A stretch of DNA of 64,000 nt from Norana najaformis. Lineage: Eukaryota > Annelida > Clitellata > Crassiclitellata > Hormogastridae. Below, one piece after another: positions 55,604 through 64,000 of the stretch. The stretch spans positions 30,084,005-30,148,004 of the forward strand of contig OZ029917.1 in the NCBI GenBank assembly GCA_964023275.1. The letters run 5' to 3'. Within the stretch, counting starts at the first letter, position 1; each line of letters starts with the position of its first letter. The notes beneath the pieces are model-generated. The model searched no databases. It was not told where the DNA came from and saw only the letters and a list, made by a program, of their open reading frames with translations. Made by a program: the position numbers and the translations under genes.

Positions 55604-55819
55604 GAAAACTTCACCTTCGTTCTACGCAATCTCGCCTTATGTACTGGTATTGATGCTGACGTCAGCTCGCTGACATGCCCAACCATGTCTAGCGGCTGCT
55701 GCAGGCTTGCTGTTAGAAATATTTCAAGCGACACTTGCAGGCATGCACGTATCACTGGCAGCAATCGTGGAGAAACATACAACAGAATGTACAGCCATAA
55801 CCGAAAACGAGTCCTTATG

Positions 55820-55950
55820 TCATTACTTGAATGCATGCATAACTTAAAATCTAGACATGCTGGGCAGATTCTGACTTCATATTTGGAATCAGCACATTTG
55901 AGTCAATATAAGGCACATGCATTACTTTCAGTAGCAAAATCGTTGTGACT
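55820..55950 (-). repeat. Terminal inverted repeat, right arm
   Basis: Reverse complement partner of 53550-53684. The small + strand frame 55685-55948 overlaps it and is not considered a gene. Confidence 0.75.
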
Positions 55951-55963
55951 AATAATTATTAGT
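55948..55963. repeat. Perfect 16-bp palindrome at element edge
   Basis: ACTAATAATTATTAGT is its own reverse complement and sits exactly at the outer end of the right inverted arm. It may be the preferred target or a border motif. Confidence 0.7.
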
Positions 55964-56451
55964 TGAACATTGCTGTGAACTTAATATTGGTAGAGTCTGG
56001 ACTATGTTTGGAATAGGTTGCTTTGTCTAATGTTGTACAGTAGGGATTGTCTGGTTAATGTGTTCGGTCACCCCGTGGATCCCTCATCTTTTGGTTGGGG
56101 GGTATGCTGCGAGGGCATGTATGTTAGGGAAGGTTGGTTGGGTCTGAAGGTGACACGTGCCCATGCAACAGTCTATTCATAACATGTGCTCGTGCACCTG
56201 TCTGTTGAAGGAGAAAAGGTAAAGAGGGAAGGTTACTTGGGTCCCAGAATGTCTTGCCCATGCACCTGTCTGTTGAAGGAGTGTTGAAGGTGTGTTCTGG
56301 AAGGAGTTTAAGACTATATAAATGGGAAATTTTATGTTGATGAGTGTTATGAGTTGGATCTCTTGCATAAAATTTGTTAATAAACATGTAAAATAACTGT
56401 TGAAGTTGTGTGAACTGATTTGTCGCTGAAACACATTTTCCGACTTGTAAC

Positions 56452-58500
56452 AATTGTGTTCAGGCAAATTAGAGGTGAAAGTAAGAGTGGATGAATTAGT
56501 TGATAGGTGTATAGAAGATTCAGGGATGTTCTTGATCTGATCTGATCTGATACACAAAGAACAATACAGTTTTGACAGAGTTGAGGCAAATTAGGTTAGA
56601 GGACATTCATTTTGAGATTTGGTTGACAACATCAAGCAACTGAGTGATGGATGAGGAAAAGGAACTTGGAGAGAAGGAAATGAAAAATTGATTGTCATCA
56701 GCATAAAGAGTGTGCTCGAATGAAGAGGATTCTATGAGATGGCTCAGTGGCGTAGTGTACAAAATGAAAAGAAGTGGCCCTAGGATGGAACCTTGAAGGA
56801 CACCACATGACAGTGGGAGGGGTTGTGAACAATAACAAAGCTTCTACAGAAAAAGGAGTGGAAAGACAAGCAAGACCAAAACCAGAGAAGAGCAATATCA
56901 GAGATGCCAAACCAGGAAGATAGTTGTTGAAGTAAGTCATGATTGATGGTGTCAAAAGTAGCAGAAATGTTGAGAAGACAGACAAGAGACTTGCTGATAA
57001 TTAACGGCAGAGACTGTGGGTGGTTTATTGTATAGAGAGACAAGCAGTTTCAGTGGAGTGATGTTTAGTGAATCCAGATTTGCAGGGATTGAGAAATGAG
57101 TTGGAAGAAAGGTAATCATTCAGCCTGGTAAGGACAATGTGTTTAGTTAGCTAAGATAATAAAGAAAGATTGGAGATAGGACAGTAATTACATAGGTTGT
57201 CTTTATCAAGATTTGCTTTTTTGAAGTGAACTGGCAAGAGAATGTTTGAAAGCCTGGGGAAAGTAAACCAATAGAGAGAGAAAGGTTGATTATATTTGTG
57301 ATAATTATAATAGGAACAAGGACAGAGGCACAGTATTTGAGAATAGAAGTAAGAGTAGGAGCTAGTTCGTATTGTTTGGTGGAATAGAATTTAGAAGGCA
57401 TGATACTATTCAGAGGCTGGAAGAAAAATTGAGATTCGAGACAGCTGTAAGGTAAGGGGAGTAGGATTGATAGAGGCACTGATTCAGTGTTTTAGTGAAG
57501 AGACAGAGGAGGAAAGTGAGTCGAGAAGGGATTGCATTGAGAAACTAAGGGATGAGATTTTATCAGAGAAAAATGAGCAAAAGTGTCAGTAATAGGAGGA
57601 GATAAGGAGCTTGGCAGTGGCTAGGAAGGCTTACAACAGAGAAGAGAGTTGACAGCTTTCAAGAGACGTCCTGGATTTGCTGAGTTGAAATTAAGTGAAG
57701 AGTAGGCCCTAATACTTTTTCTTAGCATAAGCAATAAGTTGGTGGTATTTGTTGGTGGCAGATTTCAGAGAAATATATGCCTTTGCCTTATATATGGGGT
57801 CAGTTGTGCACTTGTACATGTAAGTATGTTCAAGGCATCTGTGAAAGGATTTGAATTCTTAGAGGTAAGAAGTGAACCAAGGGTTATTTCCATGTGTGTT
57901 GTCTTTGGTAATGAGTGGCACATGAGTATCGAGGAGGTTGGTTAGTGTAGTGTTGTAGCAAGATAGGAATCATCAAGGGAAGGGGACGGTTTAAAACAAG
58001 TTCAAAGTTGATGATATCTTGCATGGAGGCTTGACGGTCAGTGAACCCGATCTGGCAGAAAGATTGGGAAGATGGAGAAGGGAGAGGAATAGTTTGATTC
58101 TCAGGTTGGCAATGATTAAGAACTCCACTGTGATTTTGAGAGCAGAGTGAGACAGATTAGAAGAGAAAGGAGAAATAGAGGAAGTGATAATACAATGATT
58201 AAGAACTGGACTGTGATTTTGAGAGCAGATTGAGACAGATTAGAAGAGAAAGGAGAAATAGAGGAAGTGATAATAAATCCAGAGTGTGATTCTTGATGTG
58301 AGTTGGGAAGTTGATGTGTTGGATAAGGTTGACTGATGACAAGATTCAAGAAGTCAGAAGCAAGAGTGTCATATGGGTTATCAACATGAATGCTGAAGTT
58401 ACAGAAAAGCAAGAACTCGTTAGGTGTAGTGGCTGTAAGTGAAAGGAGTGAGGCAAATTTATCAAGAAAGACAAAAATTTGGATGAGAAGGTATTCAGTT
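56452..58500 (-). mobile_element. LINE I/J, endonuclease to reverse transcriptase part
   Basis: Minus-strand pieces run from CNFSIHVD (endonuclease, 58390) through linker, SPGFQTFSCQFTSKK, FLNISATFDTINHDLLQQL-like, WFGISDIALLW, VPQGS-like sequence and a HTLYADDNQFFISFS catalytic box near 56700 to NLPEHN at 56452. The 5' end is truncated at about 58500. The rest of the element is at 50830-51672. The YADD box survives, but other parts are broken. Confidence 0.8.
58111..58273 (-). repeat. 83-bp tandem duplication inside LINE I/J
   Basis: Units at 58111-58193 and 58194-58273 are nearly identical (AATGATTAAGAACT ... GAGGAAGTGATAATA), differing at about three positions. Confidence 0.9.
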
Positions 58501-58674
58501 CAATTGTTTGTTTATTGCTCAAAAAAACAGAATAAAACATTGCAAATGTAAATAACAAACACTTATCTGGATGCAAAGGTCTACCCAAAAGGGGCCAAGG
58601 TCCCACTAATTTAGGGCAGCCTATAATACAGTAATATATCGATGGCTAATGACATATACGAGCCGCCGGTACGT

Positions 58675-58735
58675 GACGTTTTGGCGCCGCCGTTTTGGCA
58701 CCGCCGTTTTGGCGCCGCCGTTTTGGCGTTCGTGG
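58675..58735. repeat. GCCGCCGTTTTGGC minisatellite
   Basis: About four copies of a 14-15-bp unit around CGCCGTTTTGGC. The complementary unit recurs in inverted orientation at 59176-59265. Confidence 0.9.
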
Positions 58736-58936
58736 AGACCAGGCGCCGGTAAAGCGCAGAAAATACGTCGACGCAGATCTCAGAATCAGGACAACTGTTG
58801 AGAGTTACAACGAACAAAACATCATCAGGTACCTTAGAGGACTATCGCATAATTTTTTGATGGACTCGTGAACTGATGTCATTAGCTTACCAAAACGTAA
58901 CGCATTGAACAATATTCATTGAACATTCCTGGACAA

Positions 58937-59050
58937 CTTTGATATACTATGTTTATTTAAAAAATGTATTAAAGCTTTGATATGCTGCGTTTATTTTAAA
59001 ATGTATTAAAACTTTGATATACTGCATTTATTTCTAAGTGCACTAAAACA
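58937..59050. repeat. ~38-bp tandem repeat
   Basis: Three copies start CTTTGATATACTATG-like at 58937, 58975 and 59012, each ending in TATTAAA or CACTAAA. Confidence 0.85.
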
Positions 59051-59175
59051 AAGTAACAAAGATAGCGCGTTTACGGCATTGAACAATACAACTTTTCATG
59101 AAAAAAGAAACATTTATTGTCAGCTGTTATGTACTACGTTTACTATGCTGACTGAGAAATGCGTTTATGTTTATA

Positions 59176-59265
59176 AGAGCCAAAACGGACGCATCCAAAA
59201 CGGTGGCGCCAAAACGGCGAGCTCCAAAACGTCCCGCGCCAAAACGGCGACGCCAAAACGCCCTG
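59176..59265. repeat. CCAAAACGGCG minisatellite, inverted relative to 58675-58735
   Basis: About six copies of a unit around GCCAAAACGGCGACG. With 58675-58735 it forms an interrupted inverted repeat with about 440 bp between. Confidence 0.9.
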
Positions 59266-59269
59266 CTTC

Positions 59270-60165
59270 GACGAGCCGCACACGGAAGGGGTATCCCCGC
59301 GCCTCTGAAGATTAAAGGGCACCAGTTCGGCGAGCTCTCCATCGACCCCGTGGCGCTGATGGCTGGCAACCGAAGGGCATTTAATGGTGGAAACTTCGTG
59401 CTTGAAGCTCCTGCCGACGAATCGCTGTACAGCCTCCTGACGAAGCCCTTTATTTAGACTAAACAGTACACGCCATAGGCAATACAGACCTTCAAGAAGT
59501 TGGTCGAAGTGGCCGGGCTGCCCGTTCGCGGGCGGACAAGCAAAAAGCACCAGCTGATCCGGGGCGAAGGCTTGCAGTACTACAGCGACCCAGACGTCCT
59601 TGTAGAGCGGTTGCGAATTGTGATGACCTCTAAGGCGGCGGGCAACACCGGTCTGGATAACGAAATATCGGCGATCCTTGATGAACTGATGCGTTCGGGC
59701 GCAGTTCCTAAGTGGTTGGCGCTCCAGTTGAACAGGAGTCTGCTCATGGCATAAACATGGAAAAACTCCTCGAGGAGATTCGAGATCTGGCATTGCTGCT
59801 AACCCAGGGGAGAATCACAGCATGGCAGTCATCTCAGACACCACAGACTGGACCACATTCTCCAATCCACTGCTGTACCTTATCCAAAAGGCGCTTCGAG
59901 TTGGCCTTAGTGACCAAGACCTACAACTTCATCCCCAACATTTCCAGCACCAACAACACTTTCGTCTATAGTCCGGATGGTGGCGCGGCGTGGAAGACGA
60001 TCAGGTTGCCTGAAGGGAGCTATGAGATCGCGCAGAAAAACGCCAAGATTCAGCGGCAGCTCGCAGCGAATGCCCACTGGGATGCCGCGACCAAATCCCA
60101 CTACATTACCGTAGGGGCTAACGTCTCGACCAAGCGCCTACGTGGACATATCCAGCCGCACTTAT
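59270..60165 (+). mobile_element. GC-rich virus-like fossil
   Basis: A stretch clearly richer in G+C than its surroundings carries remnants of two coding blocks. They resemble uncharacterised structural-type protein families that I recall from virus-like mobile elements of cnidarians and other aquatic invertebrates. The exact family (Polinton-like or another) is uncertain. It is broken in several places and no other parts of such an element are present. Composition suggests it has had less time than the LINEs to drift toward the local AT level. Confidence 0.5.
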
Positions 60166-60269
60166 AATAATAAATAATTAGCAACTTCTAATGCGCCAGT
60201 GTCTAATGCACAAGGCATCAACCGATGGCACACCAAAACCAAGCCACAATCAGGTCGATATCCAGAAGG

Positions 60270-61208
60270 TCAGTCCGCACGATAGAGAGGCAGCCTATGG
60301 TGGATAAGCAATTTTAAACAGGTAAGTTTTAAGTTGAGAACGAAATGACAGGAGCGACTGAGCAAAACGAACAGACACAGGGAGGGAATTCCAAAATTTT
60401 GGTCCAGCAACCGAAAATGCTCGTTTACCAAGAACAGTTCTACCCAAGGTATGACCAGAGAAAGACAATCAGATGACCTTGCAGAATAATGGTAAGTCTG
60501 GGGAATAAGGATTGATTTCAAGTATTGTGGTTGGCCATAGTTCAATGTTTTATAAACTGTAAGTCCTAATTTGAAACAAATCCTTTGCTGAACAGGAAGC
60601 CAGTGTAAAGATTTAAGCACAGGGGTTATATGCTCATATTTAGAAGTATTTGTTATGGCTCTAGCCAAGGAGTTCTGAACTCTTTGGAGTTTCTGCATGT
60701 TTGATTTAGTGATACCAACAAGACTGGAGTTACAATTTTCAAGACGACTGGAGACCAATGCGTTAGCTAAGGATATTCTGGAAGACATGGGGACATAATG
60801 CCTAATTCTGCGTATGTCTCGAATATACATATATGATGACTTACAAATACCATTTACATAGTTTGTGAGGGGCATGGTTGAATCGAAAACAGCACCCAAG
60901 TCACGAGCAGTATCAGTCATCTCAATGAGTGAATCACCCAGTTTTACAGATTTAAGCCATTTGAATTTCTTAAGTTGCTGAGGAGTGCCAAGTAGTAGAA
61001 ATTCAGTTTTCGAGGGGTTCAGGAGAAGTTTATTTGCTGCCATCCAAGACTGCAGCTCTTGAAAGGCATCAGACAACAGCTGGACAGACAAGTGACAAGT
61101 CAAACTGTCAAATGAGATGTAGATTTGGGTGTCATCAGTATAGAAATGATATCCCAGTGAATGACTGTCTAGCAGAGTACCTAGAGGTGTGGTGTATAAT
61201 GTAAACAA
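60270..61208 (-). pseudogene. LINE K reverse transcriptase, catalytic box to C-terminus
   Basis: The 312-residue frame begins in the palm (LYTTPLGTLLDS), carries YTDDTQIYIS at the catalytic box, then WMAANKLLLNPSKTEFLLLG, ARDLGAVFDSTM, LQRVQNSLARAITNTSKYEH and LHWLPVQQRICFKLGLTVYK. The box is YTDD instead of the usual YADD/FADD and keeps both aspartates. Just upstream (61200-61245) the frame changes within GVPQGSVLGPLLF. The last residues (LLSRSCHFVLNLKLTC) look shifted relative to the usual FKxxLKxxLF end. Confidence 0.85.
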
Positions 61209-61429
61209 AAGAGGACCAAGTACAGAACCCTGCGGAACGCCACAAGTCAGCGAGGCACTAGCTGAATAATGTCCATTTAAATATACGGATTGAGTGCAAA
61301 GGCTGAGTTAAGTAGGAAACAAGTGTAGGGCAGGACCAGAAACTCCAAACCAATGTTGAAGACAATGCAAAAGGAGAGAGTGGTCGACAGTATCAAAGGC
61401 AGCAGACAAATCAAGGAGAACAAGTGCAG

Positions 61430-62143
61430 TCACCTTACCCTTATCCATGGAGCACATGATGTCGTTATGAACAGCAAGCAGGCAGATTCTGTTGAATGAA
61501 ATTTACGGTATGCAGACTGAAATGGAGAAATTAGTGGGTTGGAAGAAAGGTGAGCTTGCTTACGATTCAAAACTACCCCTTCAAGAATTTTAGATATAAA
61601 ATTCAAAGTTGAGATGGGTCTGTAATTAGACAGTTCACTTGGATCGAGAGAAGGTTTCTTTAGCAGAGGATGAACTATGGCATGAGCAAAACCAGAAGGA
61701 AAGGATCCCTCAAGCAATGAGAAATTGATAATTGATGTAATGGTTGGACCAAGGACATCAAAACATTCTTTTAGGTAAGAAGTGGGAATGGTGTCTAGGA
61801 GAGAGGTTTTGTCAGGTGAAGAAAATATGAGTCTGCGGACCTCCGCAAGAGTTGTTGGCAGAAAGTAATCCAAGACCGGAGGAGAAGAACTAGGAAGAAG
61901 AAATTTATCACATAACAAATAACCATTAAATTTCAGCCTTATGCCAGAAATCTTATCAGCAAAAAAGGTCAAAACTTTACTGGCTAGCTCTTGGGTAGCA
62001 CAGAACACTCCAAAAGATGAATTTAATTTCTCTCTGTATAGTAATTTATTCAAAGCCATCCACAGAGTTTTTGGAGATGTAGAACTTTCGGCAATTAAAT
62101 TAGTTAAATATTCTGATTTTGCTGAAGAAACAAGTTTGCACAC
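61430..62143 (-). pseudogene. LINE K linker and reverse transcriptase fingers
   Basis: The 237-residue frame contains PKTLWMALNKLLYREK, FADKISGIRLKF, TIPTSYLKECFDVLGPTI, LLEGSFPSGFAHAIVHPLLK, LSNYRPISTLNFISKILE and FQSAYRKFHSTESA. The next conserved block, LVLLDLSAAFDTVDHSLLL, lies at about 61380-61440 in another frame, so the break falls just before the first catalytic aspartate. Confidence 0.85.
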
Positions 62144-62274
62144 AAGTTTACACTGTTGCTTAAACCTACTGAGATCTGAGGGAAGTCGAGAGTGGCGCCA
62201 CCAATGCTCTAACTGACTTCTGTGATGCCTAGCATCGGAAATGGCAGAGTTGAACCAAGGCTGTGGTGTGCGCT

Positions 62275-62748
62275 CTACTGCTCTTTTAGTTCTAAAAGGA
62301 ATTTGTCAAGAAGCTCAGATAAAGTAGACTGGAACTGCATAGCCAGTTCATTAGCAGTTTGTGCAGGAGATAACCACAATGGAGATGTTAAGATATCATG
62401 CTTCAACTTATTTAAATCTATTTTATGCCAAAGACGAAATTTAATAGTTTTATAATTTGAGGGTGGTTTAAAAGAGAAGTCAAATTTTGAGGAAATTGCA
62501 ATATGATCTGATAAATAAGACTCAAGTGGCGAGACAGAATGAAGTGATTTTGAGTCAGAACGAGTTATCAAAACATCTAAGGTGTGGCCTTTATTATGTG
62601 TAGGAAAGGTAACAAGTTGTTTCATGTCAAACCCTTCTAACACATCAAGAAATGATGAGGAATAATGACCAGCTGTATCAATATGAATATTAAAGTCACC
62701 CATAATAATTATTTCAGAGGGAGAAGAAATTAAATATTCAAGTTTCAT
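62275..62748 (-). pseudogene. LINE K endonuclease, C-terminal half
   Basis: The 157-residue frame has IIIMGDFNIHID (14-24), FDMKQLVTFPTHNKGHTLDV and YLSDHIAIS, the catalytic GDFN, substrate-binding and SDH motifs of APE endonucleases. It then runs into the linker (FRLWHKIDLNKLKHDILTSP). It is separated from the N-terminal half by a short break at about 62750-62760. Confidence 0.87.
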
Positions 62749-62760
62749 TAAGAAAATCAG

Positions 62761-63531
62761 TCAAAGAGAGGGATGGGGACGATAAATATTTACAAGTAAA
62801 ACCTGTTTGTTGCCAGAAATGAGCGTAGCAGCTAGGACCTCAAATGACTTGGGTGTAGGAATAGGGAAAATGAATTTACGTAGTGGCAGATACGACTTGA
62901 AAAGAAAGGCGAGCCCTCCGCCTATGCCGCTGCACCGAGGCTCATTCAGCATAGTGAAGGTTGGGGGGGTAAGATCAGAAATGAATCCAGGTGTGTCACT
63001 AGGCTGGAGCCACGTCTCAGTAAGAGCAAGTATGTGTAAAGAATTCTCACAAAGAAAATTATGAAGGACGGCAGCTTTACTACGAAGGGAACAAATGTTT
63101 AATAGACCAATATCCAAATTTTTAAGTCTAGCAGGTCCTGGATTGATTTCAACATCACCAGCCAAAAGAAGCAACAGAAACAAATACATAGACAACCCAT
63201 GACATGTCGTTGAAGATGTTTTACATGAACTTACATTTAACCCACGACGGAAAATAATGTTAGGGGAATTGCATAGCAGCAGAACGTATGGCCGAATTGA
63301 ATAAGCAGTACTGGGAATCAGATAGTATGAATGAGCTTGAGCCAAATTCTTAAATAGACCAAACCGTAAGGACGCATGTGTGAAAGTGATAGACTTGTCT
63401 TCACCAGATTTTGCAAGCAGGACCAGGATGAACACAATACAGAACCAAAACAAACAGCGTAATGAGGCACCCATAATACGAGATAGAATTGAAGTCACAA
63501 GAAAACCAGAACAGCTTGAACCATGCAACAA
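62761..63531 (-). CDS. LINE K N-terminal region with 2A-like motif and endonuclease start
   Basis: The 256-residue frame starts with two hydrophobic segments (about 24-40 and 78-95). A leucine run then leads into LLLLLAGDVEINPGPA, with GDVEINPGP at 125-133. The 2A consensus is D-V/I-E-x-N-P-G-P; such peptides make the ribosome skip a bond between the last G and P. They are known in CR1-type LINEs of sea urchin, lancelet and molluscs, where the upstream part can act as a signal sequence. The endonuclease follows (LLNICSLRSK 143-152, ALTETWLQPS, GGGLAFLFKS, VNIYRPHPS). The motif is complete, so skipping is plausible. Confidence 0.85.
   Translation of the reverse strand: MLHGSSCSGFLVTSILSRIMGASLRCLFWFCIVFILVLLAKSGEDKSITFTHASLRFGLFKNLAQAHSYYLIPSTAYSIRPYVLLLCNSPNIIFRRGLNVSSCKTSSTTCHGLSMYLFLLLLLAGDVEINPGPARLKNLDIGLLNICSLRSKAAVLHNFLCENSLHILALTETWLQPSDTPGFISDLTPPTFTMLNEPRCSGIGGGLAFLFKSYLPLRKFIFPIPTPKSFEVLAATLISGNKQVLLVNIYRPHPSL
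63133..63159 (-). promoter_or_regulatory. 2A-like ribosome-skipping motif
   Basis: Codes for GDVEINPGP preceded by a run of leucines. It matches the D-V-E-x-N-P-G-P consensus exactly. Confidence 0.85.
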
Positions 63532-63560
63532 GTGAGAAGACGTGACCTAATTAGAGAAGA

Positions 63561-64000
63561 AAAGCGAAGAATCTTCAGTTCATGGGCAATTCATGAACAC
63601 AGAAAACTAAAGTGTGCCAGCAGGGCTAGTGTTGAGCTATACCAAGAATTTTAGAGAAGTGGAGGGAACTTGTTGCATGGAACGAAGCCAACATCAGCCG
63701 ATAACAGCGTAAACAACATAGAGCGATAATATATGGTGTTCGATAAAAGACAACTTTATCGAACTATAAATAAGAGAAATTGAAGAGCGATACTTATCTC
63801 AAAATCCAGACAATTTTAGTAAACTTAATGACTATATACATTTAATAAATAAAACCAGAAACCACGGAAATTAAATTAAATCACAATATAATTTCAAAAA
63901 TTGCAAACGACGCACAGACTGTCTCCCTCCCTACCTTATCAGATAGATATGGCCACATCCACCATTTGGGCACGCTTGGCTTTAACCCCACAACGCTTGT
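63561..64000. other. Unassigned right edge
   Basis: AT-rich, possibly the 5' UTR of LINE K followed by unknown DNA. No coding similarity. Confidence 0.4.

Larger units (their letters stand above)
53550..55950 (-). mobile_element. 2.4-kb TIR element carrying an intact 563-aa gene
   Basis: The flanks of the gene are inverted copies of each other. The left arm 53550-53684 and right arm 55820-55950 share CTGCTGATTCCAAA, TGAAGTCAG, a CACG/CATGTC-x-AGAT block and TTAAG-x-TATGCA. The core 26 bp match at 24 positions, and the outer parts are more diverged. The outermost bases read CACACGA on the left and, reverse-complemented, CACAACGA on the right. The target duplication was not resolved. The layout of one gene between long inverted repeats is that of an autonomous DNA transposon. 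I know of no named superfamily for this protein. Confidence 0.7.
51673..56451 (+). mobile_element. LTR-element fossil nested in LINE I/J
   Basis: Related direct repeats at 51673-51819 and 56105-56451 bracket about 4.3 kb. The right copy starts TG, ends CA, has a CTATATAAA box and an AATAAA signal, and is preceded by a purine-rich GGTTGGGGGG tract. These are features of a 3' long terminal repeat. The left copy is shorter. The interior has no recognisable gag or pol. It holds minisatellites, a G/T-rich stretch and a later DNA-transposon insertion (53550-55950). It is a broken, old copy of unassigned LTR family. Confidence 0.65.
60166..63560 (-). mobile_element. LINE K, nearly complete CR1/L2 LINE with 2A-like motif
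   Basis: Reading from 63531 down, it has a hydrophobic N-terminal region with a 2A-like motif, an APE endonuclease, a linker, a reverse transcriptase and a 3' UTR with GCCTTGTGCATTAGACACTG and a TTATTTATTATTATAAG tail at 60166-60180. The coding sequence is split into four long frames, implying only about three to four frame breaks or stops. The 3' UTR marks it as a diverged member of the LINE A/B family. The exact 5' end is not resolved; I see no duplication of the target. Confidence 0.88.

Noticed and set aside
55685-55948. 87-codon + strand frame beside the 563-aa gene
   Set aside because: It overlaps the right inverted arm and shows no conserved motif; the matching region of the left arm has no such frame.
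59143-59793. 216-codon minus-strand frame
   Set aside because: It runs antisense through a GC-rich fossil and a minisatellite. GC-rich DNA has few stop codons, and no protein family is recognised.

Overview
This window is animal (metazoan) nuclear DNA. It is AT-rich, has spliceosomal introns with GT..AG borders, and is packed with decayed non-LTR retrotransposons (LINEs), DNA transposons, MITE-like elements and minisatellites. The mix of CR1/L2-type LINEs carrying a 2A-like peptide, an RTE-type LINE and a piggyBac-like element points to a non-vertebrate animal, probably aquatic. I cannot name the species. I see no tRNA, rRNA, CRISPR or prokaryotic operon.

One host gene is supported: a + strand homologue of DAPP1 (SH2 + PH adaptor of phosphoinositide signalling). 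Five exons at 12500-12633, 24446-24570, 26969-27016, 30067-30215 and 37781-37868 keep one reading frame across all four splice junctions. A tentative last exon lies at 43344-43370. The first half of the SH2 domain was not found and probably lies upstream of the window. About 30 kb of the window is therefore intron of this gene.

Layout. 1-9832: CR1/L2-type LINE A, cut by several later insertions, including an almost pristine RTE element (4385-7695, minus, 1057-aa endonuclease/reverse transcriptase, 12-bp target duplication), followed by related LINE B. 10120-11630: two inverted copies of an unknown repeat flanking LINE C. 12500-43370: the DAPP1 exons with introns holding LINEs, three TIR elements and minisatellites. 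44530-46998: LINE ends and a 1.07-kb piggyBac-like element with TTAA borders and four internal palindromes. 47584-50015: a full-length but decayed hAT-like transposase gene. 50830-58500: a three-level nest, in which a minus-strand LINE is split by an LTR-element fossil, which is itself split by a 2.4-kb element carrying an intact 563-aa gene between long inverted repeats. 58620-60165: inverted minisatellites and a GC-rich virus-like fossil. 60166-63560: a nearly complete minus-strand CR1/L2 LINE with a 2A-like motif.

The strongest candidate for something undescribed is the 53550-55950 element. It carries an unbroken cysteine-rich 563-aa protein that I recognise only as an uncharacterised family of invertebrates. 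Degenerate inverted repeats of about 130 bp flank it, and an acidic D-D-E pattern suggests it may be a transposase.
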